Assembly: GCA_017451915.1 (NCBI GenBank)
Contig: JAFTNJ010000050.1
Span: forward strand, 1-43,217
Direction: 5' to 3'
DNA from: Clostridia bacterium
Lineage (GTDB): Bacteria > Bacillota > Clostridia > Oscillospirales > CAG-272
DNA length: 43,217 nucleotides
Made by a program: the position numbers and the translations under genes. This document shows positions 23,353 to 31,278 of the stretch, piece by piece (positions within the stretch are counted from its first letter, which is position 1; every line of letters begins with the position of its first letter). The notes below the pieces were generated by a model. The model was given only the letters and a program-made list of their open reading frames with translations. It had not been told where the DNA came from and ran no database searches.

Positions 23353-23670
23353 ATGTTGCAAGAAGAAAACTACGCTGCAGTAGAACAAGAGTATGTCGAT
23401 GAGACGCTGGTTTGCAAGGACTGCGGAAACGAATTCGTATTCACCGCCGGTGAGCAGAGATTCTATGCTGAAAAAGGCTTTTTGAACAAGCCCAAGGCAT
23501 GCAAGACTTGCCGCGACGCAAAGAAGAACGCCGGCAGAGCTCCTCGTGAATACTTCACGGCTGTATGTGCAGATTGCGGCGGAGAGGCAAAGATCACCTT
23601 CCAGCCCTCCAATGACAGACCTGTATATTGCAGTGCGTGCTTCGAGCTGAGAAAGAAGGCTCAGGACTGA
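23353..23670 (+). CDS. Double zinc-ribbon protein (zinc-ribbon domain, PF13451-like)
   Basis: A 105-residue protein with two four-cysteine clusters: CKDC (21, 24) with CKTC (50, 53), and CADC (72, 75) with CSAC (93, 96). The first contains EFVFTAGEQRFYAEKGF, the signature of the probable zinc-binding family PF13451. The second resembles a CxxC...CxxC ribbon seen in ribosome- or RNA-associated proteins. The ATG at 23353 has AGAGAGG upstream. The gene sits 100 nt after the sigma factor and 34 nt before a strong terminator. The function of the family is not known to me. Confidence 0.87.
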   Translation: MLQEENYAAVEQEYVDETLVCKDCGNEFVFTAGEQRFYAEKGFLNKPKACKTCRDAKKNAGRAPREYFTAVCADCGGEAKITFQPSNDRPVYCSACFELRKKAQD

Positions 23671-23704
23671 TTCTATCTGTATCGTAAGTGAATAGATTAG
23701 AACC

Positions 23705-23738
23705 GTAAAAAAAGACGCCTCACGGCGTCTTTTTTTAC
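23705..23738. terminator. Strong bidirectional terminator
   Basis: A perfect 15-bp stem, 23705-23719 with 23724-23738, has a GACGCC/GGCGTC core, a 4-nt loop and runs of seven A and seven T. It serves both the rightward zinc-ribbon gene and the leftward toprim gene ending at 23741. Confidence 0.92.
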
Positions 23739-23740
23739 GT

Positions 23741-24340
23741 TCATTTTTCCCCTCGTCCCGCCAAAGTGCAATATTCTTCGTAGCTGCAAAGCAGCCGAAG
23801 TGCGGCAAGAAAAGCGTTGGGGGTCATGTCGGGAGGAAGGCCCAGCCTTTGCGCCAGGGCGTTTCGCTTTTCCCGGCTGTTCTCCCCACCCGTAAAGCCG
23901 TCGGTGTAAAGATCGGTCTTGGAAAGGGGATTTTCCCTTCTGCGCCGATCCACCGCACCGGTGTCGGCGTAGGGTGCGAGCAAACGGTAAAGAAGCTCCC
24001 GCTCCATGCCCTCCACCCCAAGGGTGCCTTCGGCAGAGGGAGCGTCTTTTCTTTTTTCCTTACCCTCGATGCGGGGAATATACAAATGGATCAACCGCTC
24101 CCTCGGAATCATTCCGCTGATGTGGGAGCGGATCAGCTTTCCCGCCCCGTCGCTGTCGGTCAAAACGATGATCGGGGTGCTTTTGGCCAATGCCCGAAAG
24201 AGCATGGCTTTTTCTTTTTTGTTGAACACGCCAAAGCCGTCGGTGGTCAGGATCTGCCCCTCCATCACCGATTCCAGGCGCAATTTATCGTACCGTCCCT
24301 CCACAATCACGGGGTACGGGATCTTTAAGCGTTCTTCCAT
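23741..24340 (-). CDS. Toprim and DUF4093 protein, ribonuclease M5-related
   Basis: A 199-residue protein. The N-terminal toprim fold has the catalytic Glu in VEGRYDK (E14) and the acidic motif DSDGAG (D62, D64). The C-terminal ~80 residues match the DUF4093 tail of RNase M5-like proteins, with LGLPPDMTPNAFLAAL near the end. RNase M5 (RnmV) matures 5S rRNA precursors in Firmicutes; this is either that enzyme or a paralogue, so I give no symbol. It is the last gene of an operon, 6 nt after uppP. In Bacillus rnmV lies near metS-tatD; here it does not. Confidence 0.82.
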   Translation of the reverse strand: MEERLKIPYPVIVEGRYDKLRLESVMEGQILTTDGFGVFNKKEKAMLFRALAKSTPIIVLTDSDGAGKLIRSHISGMIPRERLIHLYIPRIEGKEKRKDAPSAEGTLGVEGMERELLYRLLAPYADTGAVDRRRRENPLSKTDLYTDGFTGGENSREKRNALAQRLGLPPDMTPNAFLAALRLLCSYEEYCTLAGRGEK

Positions 24341-24346
24341 TGCCGT

Positions 24347-25231
24347 TTACCGAAGGAGTCCGAGAACCAGCACCAGAACGCCCAGCACGATGCGATAGAC
24401 GCCAAAGGGTGCAAAGCTATGCTTCTTGACAAAGTCCATGAGGAAGCGGATCGCAACCATGGAAACCACAAAGGACACCAGGCATCCCACCGTCAGAACG
24501 ATCCACGCATCCACGGGAATGGCAACCTCGGTCTCCATCACCCATTTTCCAAAGCCCAAAATCTTGATGCCGCTGGCTCCCACCATGGCGGGGATAGCCA
24601 TAAAGAAGGAGAACTCGGCCCCTGCGGTACGGGAGAGTCCCAGGAGCATGGAGCCCAGAATGGTAGAGCCCGAGCGCGAGGTTCCGGGAACGATGGAAAG
24701 GGCCTGAAACGCACCGATCCAAAGGGCGGTGCGGCAGGAAATGGCACTCACGTCATCCACCAAAGGAAGTCTTCCCCGACGGAAGCGCTCGATGAGCAAG
24801 AAAGCGATGCCGTACACGATGAGCGCCACCGAAACCACCACCGAGTTGTACAACCAACCGTCGATATCCTTGGAGGTCAGCGCCTCCAGAATCTCGTCCA
24901 GCACGATTCCCACAAAGGCCGCGGGAAGGCTGGCGATGAGCACCTTTCCCCAAAGAGACCAGGTGCCGCGCTTTGCTTCCCGGTTCTTTCCCTTTCCAAA
25001 GGGCCAGAGCTTACCCCAAAAGAGGATGACCACCGCAAGGATAGCTCCCAGCTGAATGACCACCTCAAACATTTCCCAAAATTCGGAAAGGAAGGCTTGG
25101 TCGGCAGTAAAGGCAAAGGGGATCCAATCCTCCAGCAGGATCAGGTGCCCCGTGGAGCTGACGGGCAACCACTCGGTAATGCCCTCCACAATGCCGTAGA
25201 GAATGGCCTTTAAGCATTCGATGATCAGCAT
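24347..25231 (-). CDS. uppP: Undecaprenyl-diphosphatase (BacA family)
   Basis: A 294-residue polytopic membrane enzyme that dephosphorylates undecaprenyl pyrophosphate to recycle the lipid carrier of peptidoglycan synthesis and gives bacitracin tolerance. Both family motifs are clear: EGITEWLPVSSTGH at residues 16-29 and the PGTSRSGST motif near residue 175. About eight hydrophobic segments are seen. The gap to the U32 peptidase gene upstream is a single base, so translation is coupled. The toprim gene follows after 6 nt. Confidence 0.96.
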   Translation of the reverse strand: MLIIECLKAILYGIVEGITEWLPVSSTGHLILLEDWIPFAFTADQAFLSEFWEMFEVVIQLGAILAVVILFWGKLWPFGKGKNREAKRGTWSLWGKVLIASLPAAFVGIVLDEILEALTSKDIDGWLYNSVVVSVALIVYGIAFLLIERFRRGRLPLVDDVSAISCRTALWIGAFQALSIVPGTSRSGSTILGSMLLGLSRTAGAEFSFFMAIPAMVGASGIKILGFGKWVMETEVAIPVDAWIVLTVGCLVSFVVSMVAIRFLMDFVKKHSFAPFGVYRIVLGVLVLVLGLLR

Positions 25232-25232
25232 A

Positions 25233-26549
25233 TCAGCAATCTCCTTTCAAACGATCCTTGGCTCGCTTCTCCAAACCCTTGCCCGAGGATGCCCGCATGA
25301 TGTCCCCCACGTAGATCGCAAAGGGCACGCGGCACCAGTAGATCATGGAGGGATGGGGCGTGGAGGGAATGGCCTCGCCTTCGGGAGAATAGAGCTCCTC
25401 TACGTCAAAGCCCACGCCGATCTTGCCGGGAGAAATGACCTCCGCTCCCTCCCCCGCGCTCACCTTGTTGCGCTGGATGAAGCGATAGAGTCTGCCCTTT
25501 TCGGTTTCCATGGGGATCCCCGCCGAGATCAGAGCGTGAGCCTCGGTTTCATCATATTCAATGGCGGTGGAATAATATGCCTTTTCCCGCAGATAGCCAC
25601 ATTCACTGACCAGCTGGGGATTTTTCATGGGATCGTCAAAGTAAAAGCCGGTGCCGTATTCCCGATGGGAAACGCTTTCCAGCTCCTCCAGCCAGGCAGG
25701 ATCAAAGCGATAGGACGCAGGATCCTTTGCATAAGTATCCATAGCCATACGGTAGGCGTTGGTCACCACGGCGGTGTAGTAGGCACTCTTCATGCGCCCC
25801 TCGATCTTGAAGGAAGCGATACCGCTCTCCATCAATTCGGGGATATGCTCGATCATGCACATGTCCTTGGAGGACATGATAAAGGTTCCCACGTTTTCCT
25901 GCTGCTCGATGGGAAAAGGCATGTCAAGCCGCTTTTCCTCTACCAGGGCATAGTTCCAACGGCAGGGCTGAGAGCAGGTGCCGCGGTTGCCGTCCCGCCC
26001 GTTGAAGGCGTTGGCCAGCAGACAGCGTCCGCTGTAGGACACGCACATGGAGCCGTGAATGAAGGCCTCCAGCTCGACGCTATCGTCAAGCTCGGCACGA
26101 ATGGCCTTGATCTCCTCCATGGTCAGCTCTCTTGCCAGCACCAGCCGCTTGGCTCCCATGGCCGCGTAGGCCTTGGCCGCGGCAGGGCTGACGATGCTGG
26201 TTTGGGTAGAAATATGGATCTCCATTTCGGGAAGGATCTCCCGAACGGTGGTAAGCACGCCCATATCGGCCACGATCATGGCGTCGATGCCCGCATCCTT
26301 GACGTCGTTCAAGAACCGGCGAAGCAGAGGATATTCGTTGACGTGAGGCATGGTATTGACGGTGAGATAGAGCTTTTTGCCGTGGGCGTGAACGAATTTC
26401 ACCGCCTCGTACAACTCCTCCACCGTAAAGTTTGCCGCCGCGCTTCGCATACCAAACATCTGCCCGGCGCAGTAGACCGCGTCGGCACCGTATAAGATCG
26501 CCGCCCGCAGCTTTTCAAAATTCCCCGCAGGGGATAACAATTCAGGCAT
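25233..26549 (-). CDS. Peptidase U32 family protein (tRNA hydroxylation type)
   Basis: A 438-residue protein of the U32 family. The N-terminal region begins ELLSPAGNFEKLRAAILYGADAVYCAG and is followed by a TIM-barrel-like domain. The conserved core has HGSMCVSYSGRCLLAN and the Cys-rich GNRGTCSQPCRW. The C-terminal part is strand-rich. Members such as TrhP/RlhA act in tRNA or rRNA hydroxylation; others are described as collagenases, and an RNA role is more likely for this form. The ATG at 26549 has AAGAGGTG 5 nt upstream. It heads the uppP operon, but I found no clear promoter. Confidence 0.88.
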   Translation of the reverse strand: MPELLSPAGNFEKLRAAILYGADAVYCAGQMFGMRSAAANFTVEELYEAVKFVHAHGKKLYLTVNTMPHVNEYPLLRRFLNDVKDAGIDAMIVADMGVLTTVREILPEMEIHISTQTSIVSPAAAKAYAAMGAKRLVLARELTMEEIKAIRAELDDSVELEAFIHGSMCVSYSGRCLLANAFNGRDGNRGTCSQPCRWNYALVEEKRLDMPFPIEQQENVGTFIMSSKDMCMIEHIPELMESGIASFKIEGRMKSAYYTAVVTNAYRMAMDTYAKDPASYRFDPAWLEELESVSHREYGTGFYFDDPMKNPQLVSECGYLREKAYYSTAIEYDETEAHALISAGIPMETEKGRLYRFIQRNKVSAGEGAEVISPGKIGVGFDVEELYSPEGEAIPSTPHPSMIYWCRVPFAIYVGDIMRASSGKGLEKRAKDRLKGDC

Positions 26550-26575
26550 AAGCACCTCTTGTGTGTATTTTTTTC

Positions 26576-26615
26576 GCGGGGAAGGAGCTTTTTTGAAAAA
26601 AAGCTCCTTCCCCGC
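26576..26615. terminator. Large hairpin terminator, bidirectional form
   Basis: A stem of about 19 bp, GCGGGGAAGGAGCTTTTTT (26576-26594) with its complement ending at 26615, has a minimal loop. T-tracts occur inside the stem and after it (leftward GAAAAAAATAC, rightward weak). It separates the aspS operon from the U32 gene, 27 nt upstream of that gene's ATG. Confidence 0.7.
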
Positions 26616-26684
26616 ACCCCATCCTCAAAAAACTTGCAAAATAATTTTTCCGACAACAGCCGTTCATGATGGGAAAGTTTTGGT

Positions 26685-26883
26685 CAAGCTTTTTCAAAAG
26701 CTTGCGAGGTCAAGTGGCGCAAAATCCCTTCGGGATTGGGAACTCGTGCAAGCACGAGATTCCCCGCCCTTGTCGCAGTATGCGAAGCATACGGGAAGTT
26801 GCTTGCAACTTCTTCCTCCTGCAGAGCGCGAAACTCTCCCAACGGCGTTTCTCTTTTGATCACCGGCAATCGCTTGCGATTGC
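26685..26883. repeat. Array of small perfect hairpins in a non-coding gap
   Basis: Six perfect inverted repeats occur in 200 nt: CAAGCTTTT/AAAAGCTTG (26685-26704), AATCCC/GGGATT (26723-26737), CTCGTGC/GCACGAG (26743-26758), GTATGC/GCATAC (26778-26792), GAAGTTGC/GCAACTTC (26795-26812) and GCAATCGC/GCGATTGC (26866-26883). Loops are 2-3 nt. The last two have GC-TT-GC at the centre, the third has the complementary GC-AA-GC and the fourth GC-GAA-GC, while outer arms differ. The 447-nt gap 26550-26996 holds this array, the terminator at 26576-26615 and no convincing gene; short open frames there have no ribosome-binding sites. Confidence 0.7.
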
Positions 26884-26996
26884 GGCGGAGCTTGCGGAGC
26901 CTGTTCTCATTTGCGCCTTTTGCGTCAAAGAGAAAAGTGGCTAACAAATTCTACTGACGAAACCGTCTGTCGTTCTTTTGAGGAACCGATTCTCTT

Positions 26997-28799
26997 TTAT
27001 TCTTCGCTCTTCGCTTCCTCGATCACGGAAATGCCAAGCACGTCCAGATCGGCCGCGGAAACGGGAGCGGGACACTGGGACATGAGCTCGCTGGCGTTCT
27101 GTACCTTGGGGAATGCAACCACGTCACGCAAAGAGTCGGCTTCGGTCATGACCATGGCAAGACGGTCCAGACCCATACCGCTACCGCCGTGAGGAGGCGC
27201 GCCGTACTTGTAGGCGTCTACCAGGAAGCCGAACTTGCGTTCAATATCCTCGCTGGTAAGACCCAGAGCGCGGAACATGCGCTCCTGCAGCTGCCAGTCG
27301 GTGATACGGATGGAGCCCGAAAGCAGCTCCACGCCGTTGAGTACCATATCGTAGCATTGGGCGCGTACCGAGCCGGGATCGCTCTCCAGAGAATCCAGGC
27401 ACTCGGGCAGAGGCATGGTAAAGGGATGGTGCATTGCATCCCAGGCACCGGTCTCCTCGTTCCATTCGAAGAAGGGGAACTCCACCACCCACAGGAAGTT
27501 GAACTTGCCCGCGGGAATGAGATCCAGCTTTTTGCCCAGCAGCGAGCGCAGAGCGCCCAGCACGGGCAGAACCACCTTGGTCTTATCGGCAACGATGAGC
27601 ATCACGTCGCCCTTCTCCATGCCGCCGGCGGCCAGAATGGCCTCCAGCTCCTCGGGAGAGAGGAACTTGGCAAAGGAGCAGTTGGGAGCGTCGTCCACCC
27701 AGCGGATGTAAGCCAGACCCTTGGCGCCAATGCCTCTGGCGTGCTCGGTGAGCTTATCGATCTCTTTTCGGGTCAGGGTTGCAGCGGCGTTCTTGGCAAC
27801 GATGCAACGCACCGAGCCACCGTTTTCAATGGCAGAGGTGAACACACCAAAGCCGCAGTTCTTTACGGTATCGCTCAGATCCTGAATTTCCATGCCAAAA
27901 CGGGTATCGGGCTTATCCGAGCCGTAGCGGTTCATGGCGTCGGCAAAGGTGATGCGAGGCAGAGGCGTTTCGATCTCCACGTCCAGCACTTCCTTAAACA
28001 CGCGCTTGATAAAGCCCTCGTTCATGGCCATGATGTCCTCCTGGGTCGCAAAGGACATCTCCAGGTCGATCTGGGTAAATTCGGGCTGACGGTCGGCACG
28101 CAGATCCTCGTCGCGGAAGCAACGGGCCAGCTGAATGTAGCGATCAAAGCCCGAAAGCATGAGCAGCTGCTTATAGATCTGAGGCGACTGCGGCAGCGCG
28201 TAGAAGCTTCCCTTGTGCACGCGGCTGGGAACCAGGTAGTCCCGCGCCCCCTCGGGAGTGGACTTGATCATCATGGGCGTTTCGATCTCATAGAAGCCGT
28301 TCTCGTAGTAATACTCCCGTGCCACGCGGGCAATATCGTGACGCATTTTGATGTTGCGCTGGAGGGAGGGGCGGCGAAGATCCAGGTAGCGATACTTCAG
28401 AGCCGTTTCATCCTTGACCTTCTTGGCGTCGGACACCTCAAAGGGAGGGGTCTGGGCGGCGGAAAGGATCTTCAGTTCCTTAACGAAGATCTCTACCATA
28501 CCCGTGGGAAGATTGGGATTGGTTGCCCCTTCGCCGCGGGCGCGGACGGTTCCGTGAACGGCGAGGACGTACTCGGCGCGAATGCCGAAGGCCTTGTCAA
28601 AGATCTCCTTGTCGGTCTCGCTGTCAAAGGCCAGCTGAACGATGCCCGTGCGGTCACGCAGGTCAATGAAGATCAGGGCGCCCAGGTCGCGTTGCCGCTG
28701 TACCCAACCCATCACACAGACGTCATTTCCAATATCCGATTCTCTTACGGTACCGCAGTAATGGGTACGCTTGTCATTTGCACTCAATAATTCAGCCAT
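26997..28799 (-). CDS. aspS: Aspartyl-tRNA synthetase
   Basis: A 600-residue class II synthetase of the bacterial type. The N-terminal OB-fold (about 15-110) has GWVQRQRDLGALIFIDLRDR. Catalytic motif 2 is FRDEDLRADRQPEFTQID and motif 3 is GSGMGLDRLAM near residue 550. The bacterial insertion (GAD) domain lies between them. Its ATG follows the phosphoribosyltransferase stop by 2 nt, with AAGGAG upstream. It is the last gene of the operon starting at 32361. No T-box precedes it. The bacterial type may charge tRNA-Asn as well when AsnRS is absent; that cannot be judged here. Confidence 0.97.
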   Translation of the reverse strand: MAELLSANDKRTHYCGTVRESDIGNDVCVMGWVQRQRDLGALIFIDLRDRTGIVQLAFDSETDKEIFDKAFGIRAEYVLAVHGTVRARGEGATNPNLPTGMVEIFVKELKILSAAQTPPFEVSDAKKVKDETALKYRYLDLRRPSLQRNIKMRHDIARVAREYYYENGFYEIETPMMIKSTPEGARDYLVPSRVHKGSFYALPQSPQIYKQLLMLSGFDRYIQLARCFRDEDLRADRQPEFTQIDLEMSFATQEDIMAMNEGFIKRVFKEVLDVEIETPLPRITFADAMNRYGSDKPDTRFGMEIQDLSDTVKNCGFGVFTSAIENGGSVRCIVAKNAAATLTRKEIDKLTEHARGIGAKGLAYIRWVDDAPNCSFAKFLSPEELEAILAAGGMEKGDVMLIVADKTKVVLPVLGALRSLLGKKLDLIPAGKFNFLWVVEFPFFEWNEETGAWDAMHHPFTMPLPECLDSLESDPGSVRAQCYDMVLNGVELLSGSIRITDWQLQERMFRALGLTSEDIERKFGFLVDAYKYGAPPHGGSGMGLDRLAMVMTEADSLRDVVAFPKVQNASELMSQCPAPVSAADLDVLGISVIEEAKSEE

Positions 28800-28801
28800 T
28801 T

Positions 28802-29362
28802 TTATAACTCCTTTCCGTTCTTGTCAAACAACGGTAATTTTTCCAAATAGATCAGATCGTCGCGGCTTGCGGCATCGCCCTCGGCCAGAATGGTCATACG
28901 GCCGCAGATCTCGCCGCCCGCTTGGGTAACCAGATGCTCCAGGGCGCGCATGGAATCGCCCAGGGAGACCACGTCGTCCACGATCAGAATGCGCTTGCCC
29001 TGCATCAGGGCGGCGTCGGCGGTGTCCAGATAGAGCTTTTGCTCCTTGGCGGTGGTGATGGACTTGACCGTCACCTCCATAACGCCGGTCATGTAAAGCT
29101 TGGGCGCCTTGCGCGCCAGGAAGTACTTTTGATTGCCCGCCAGCCGTGCCATTTCGTGTACCAGGGGAATGCCCTTGGACTCGGCGGTGATCATGTAATC
29201 GTAGTCGGGAGCCCGACGCAGAAGCTCCTCGGCACAGGCGGTGGTGAGCTCGGGATCTCCAAAGATCACAAATCCCGCGATCATCAGATCCTCATTCAGG
29301 GGACACAGGGGCAGGTCACGCTCCAGCCCCGCAATGGTCATGTGATGGTATTTTTGTTCCAT
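28802..29362 (-). CDS. Adenine/xanthine-type phosphoribosyltransferase
   Basis: A 186-residue type I phosphoribosyltransferase. The PRPP-binding motif ILIVDDVVSLGDSM lies near residue 130. The N-terminal half has YDYMITAESKGIPLVHEMARLAG, like the adenine and xanthine enzymes that salvage purine bases. The substrate is not certain: family members in this position are often annotated adenine phosphoribosyltransferase but can act on other bases. GGAGG precedes the ATG. It sits between thiI (18 nt) and aspS (2 nt). Confidence 0.85.
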   Translation of the reverse strand: MEQKYHHMTIAGLERDLPLCPLNEDLMIAGFVIFGDPELTTACAEELLRRAPDYDYMITAESKGIPLVHEMARLAGNQKYFLARKAPKLYMTGVMEVTVKSITTAKEQKLYLDTADAALMQGKRILIVDDVVSLGDSMRALEHLVTQAGGEICGRMTILAEGDAASRDDLIYLEKLPLFDKNGKEL

Positions 29363-29380
29363 AATTCGATCCTCCTTGCA

Positions 29381-30559
29381 TTAAAACTCGGTGCGGATAT
29401 GCTCAACGTACGCGCCGTCAAGGGCTTCCTTGACCAGGGCGTCAAAATCCAATTTTTGTTCCTGCTCCAAAACCTTGGCAAGCTCGGGGCGGGTGCGGGG
29501 ATGCTTGGGGGTAAAGACGGTACAACAATCCTCGTAGGGCTGAATGGAGGTCTCAAAGGTGCCAATCTTGCGGGCCACCTGTATGATCTCTTCCTTGTCC
29601 ATGCCAATGCAGGGACGGAATACGGGATGGGTAGCCAGGGGATCGGTCACGCCAATGGCCTGCATGGTTTGGGAGGCGACCTGTCCCAGGCTCTCCCCGG
29701 TGATCAAACCGCCACACCCCAGACGGGTGGCCAGCTGATCGGCAATGGCCATCATATAGCGACGCAGGAGCAAGGTGAAGTAGTCCTCGTCGCAAGCCTT
29801 GACCAGCGCCTCCTGGATCTTGGTCAGGGATACAACGTGAACGTTGAAGGAGCCGGCGTATTGCGCCACCTCCCGCGCCAGCTGAAAGACCTTCTCTCTT
29901 GCCAACTCGCTGGTGTAGGGGAAGGACTCAAAGTGTACCGCCTCCAGCTGAACGCCGCGCTTGGCGATCATGTAGCCCGCCACGGGGGAATCAATGCCAC
30001 CCGAGAGCAGAAGCAGAGCCTTGCCGTTGGTGCCCACGGGCATACCGCCCGCGCCCTTGAACTGCCCCGCATGGATGAAGGCGGAGAACTCGCGGATCTC
30101 CACGTGAACCACCACCTCGGGGTGACGCACGTCCACCTTCAGGTGCGGCATGGCGGACAAAATGTAGCCTCCCACCTCGGCGCAGATCTTCATGGAGTCC
30201 AAGGGGAATCGCTTGTCCGAGCGCTTGGCCTCCACCTTAAAGGTCTTTTTGCCCTCCAGGAACTGGGGAACATATTCCTTTACCGTTGCCTCAATGGCGG
30301 CCATATCCTTTTCGCAAACCGCGCAACGGCTGATGCCAACGATGCCAAAGACCTTGGAGGCCGTCTCGAACATGCCGTCGATGTCGGCAAACTCGTCCAG
30401 AGGCTCAATCACAAGGGTGCTTTGACTACGGTCAATTTTAAAGTTGCCAAAATGCTTGGCGCGGAATCGGAGCGTCTTGCAAAGACTGTCCTCAAAGTAA
30501 CGGCGGTTGGCCCCCTTGAGGACGATCTCGCCGTATTTGCAAAGTAAGATCTCTTTCAT
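29381..30559 (-). CDS. thiI: tRNA 4-thiouridine synthase ThiI
   Basis: A 392-residue enzyme that adenylates U8 of tRNA and inserts sulfur; it also can supply sulfur for thiamine. The N-terminal ferredoxin-like and THUMP domains cover about 1-165. The PP-loop pyrophosphatase domain follows with LLSGGIDSPVAGYMIAKRG. Near the C-terminus is EDCCTVFTPKHP, which carries the conserved Cys corresponding to the catalytic one. The rhodanese domain of the E. coli enzyme is absent, as usual in Firmicutes. I start at the ATG at 30559 (GAGAGGTG upstream). An ATG at 30577 overlaps the previous stop as ATGA and is the alternative. Confidence 0.94.
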   Translation of the reverse strand: MKEILLCKYGEIVLKGANRRYFEDSLCKTLRFRAKHFGNFKIDRSQSTLVIEPLDEFADIDGMFETASKVFGIVGISRCAVCEKDMAAIEATVKEYVPQFLEGKKTFKVEAKRSDKRFPLDSMKICAEVGGYILSAMPHLKVDVRHPEVVVHVEIREFSAFIHAGQFKGAGGMPVGTNGKALLLLSGGIDSPVAGYMIAKRGVQLEAVHFESFPYTSELAREKVFQLAREVAQYAGSFNVHVVSLTKIQEALVKACDEDYFTLLLRRYMMAIADQLATRLGCGGLITGESLGQVASQTMQAIGVTDPLATHPVFRPCIGMDKEEIIQVARKIGTFETSIQPYEDCCTVFTPKHPRTRPELAKVLEQEQKLDFDALVKEALDGAYVEHIRTEF

Positions 30560-30573
30560 AACATTCGCACCTC

Positions 30574-31263
30574 TCATTTGCGATCGCAGGTCAAGCGATC
30601 CAATATCTGTTCCTTGATCTGCTTCATTCCCAAAATCGTGGGATGTCCGCTTTTCTTATCAATATCCTGCAACGCGATGACCTCCGCGCCGTAATGCTCA
30701 CAGGCGGCAACAAAGCCATCGGCAATTTCAGGCTTTAATTTGGTATTGAGCACACAAAGCAGTCTCGTTTCGGGCAGGTGCCGGGTAAGCCGATGAAACA
30801 GGTAGCCAATGGCCGGCAGAACCCTATACAGATCCTCTTTTTTCCAATCGGAGTACATCATTTCGCCCAGGGGAGATTTTGCCCAGGTATCGTTGGTGCC
30901 GCCAAACACGATCAGCGTATCCACCCGATGGTCACGAAAATAGCCCTCTTCAATGCGCTGATCCAACCGCGCGATGAAGGATTTATTGCTGGCATCCACG
31001 CCGTCGTATCCCGTGTTGCACACGGTGGTTCCCGACCAACTGCAGTTTTGCAACAGATCGGCGTCGGTTTCATTGATCAATTGATGCCACCACGTTTGCT
31101 CCACCGCAAAAACGTCGGTCGCGGGATCCAACGCTTCCCCGCCCTTTTCCAAATAGTAGGGGCCTTCGTTCTTGTAATACGTTGCGTACCCTTGAGGAAT
31201 GTGCCCTTGAAAGGTGGAATAGCTGTCACCCAAAACGAATAGATTTCCAATGCCCGTTACCAT
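30574..31263 (-). CDS. SGNH/GDSL hydrolase, cytoplasmic
   Basis: A 229-residue hydrolase of the SGNH fold. Block I is LFVLGDSYS with the nucleophile Ser, block III is VFGGTNDTW with the Asn, and the C-terminal KKSGHPTILG holds the catalytic His. It has no signal peptide. Families of this type cleave acyl or acetyl esters of sugars, lipids or small molecules; the substrate is unknown. AAGGAG lies 9 nt before the ATG. The gene is 15 nt downstream of the exonuclease gene and abuts thiI. A second, unrelated SGNH gene is at 34185. Confidence 0.83.
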   Translation of the reverse strand: MVTGIGNLFVLGDSYSTFQGHIPQGYATYYKNEGPYYLEKGGEALDPATDVFAVEQTWWHQLINETDADLLQNCSWSGTTVCNTGYDGVDASNKSFIARLDQRIEEGYFRDHRVDTLIVFGGTNDTWAKSPLGEMMYSDWKKEDLYRVLPAIGYLFHRLTRHLPETRLLCVLNTKLKPEIADGFVAACEHYGAEVIALQDIDKKSGHPTILGMKQIKEQILDRLTCDRK

Positions 31264-31278
31264 TCACGTCTCTCCTTG

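Noticed and set aside
26685-26883. CRISPR array in the hairpin-rich gap.
   Set aside because: There is no constant repeat of 20-40 nt; arms differ between units and spacing is irregular. No cas genes are near.
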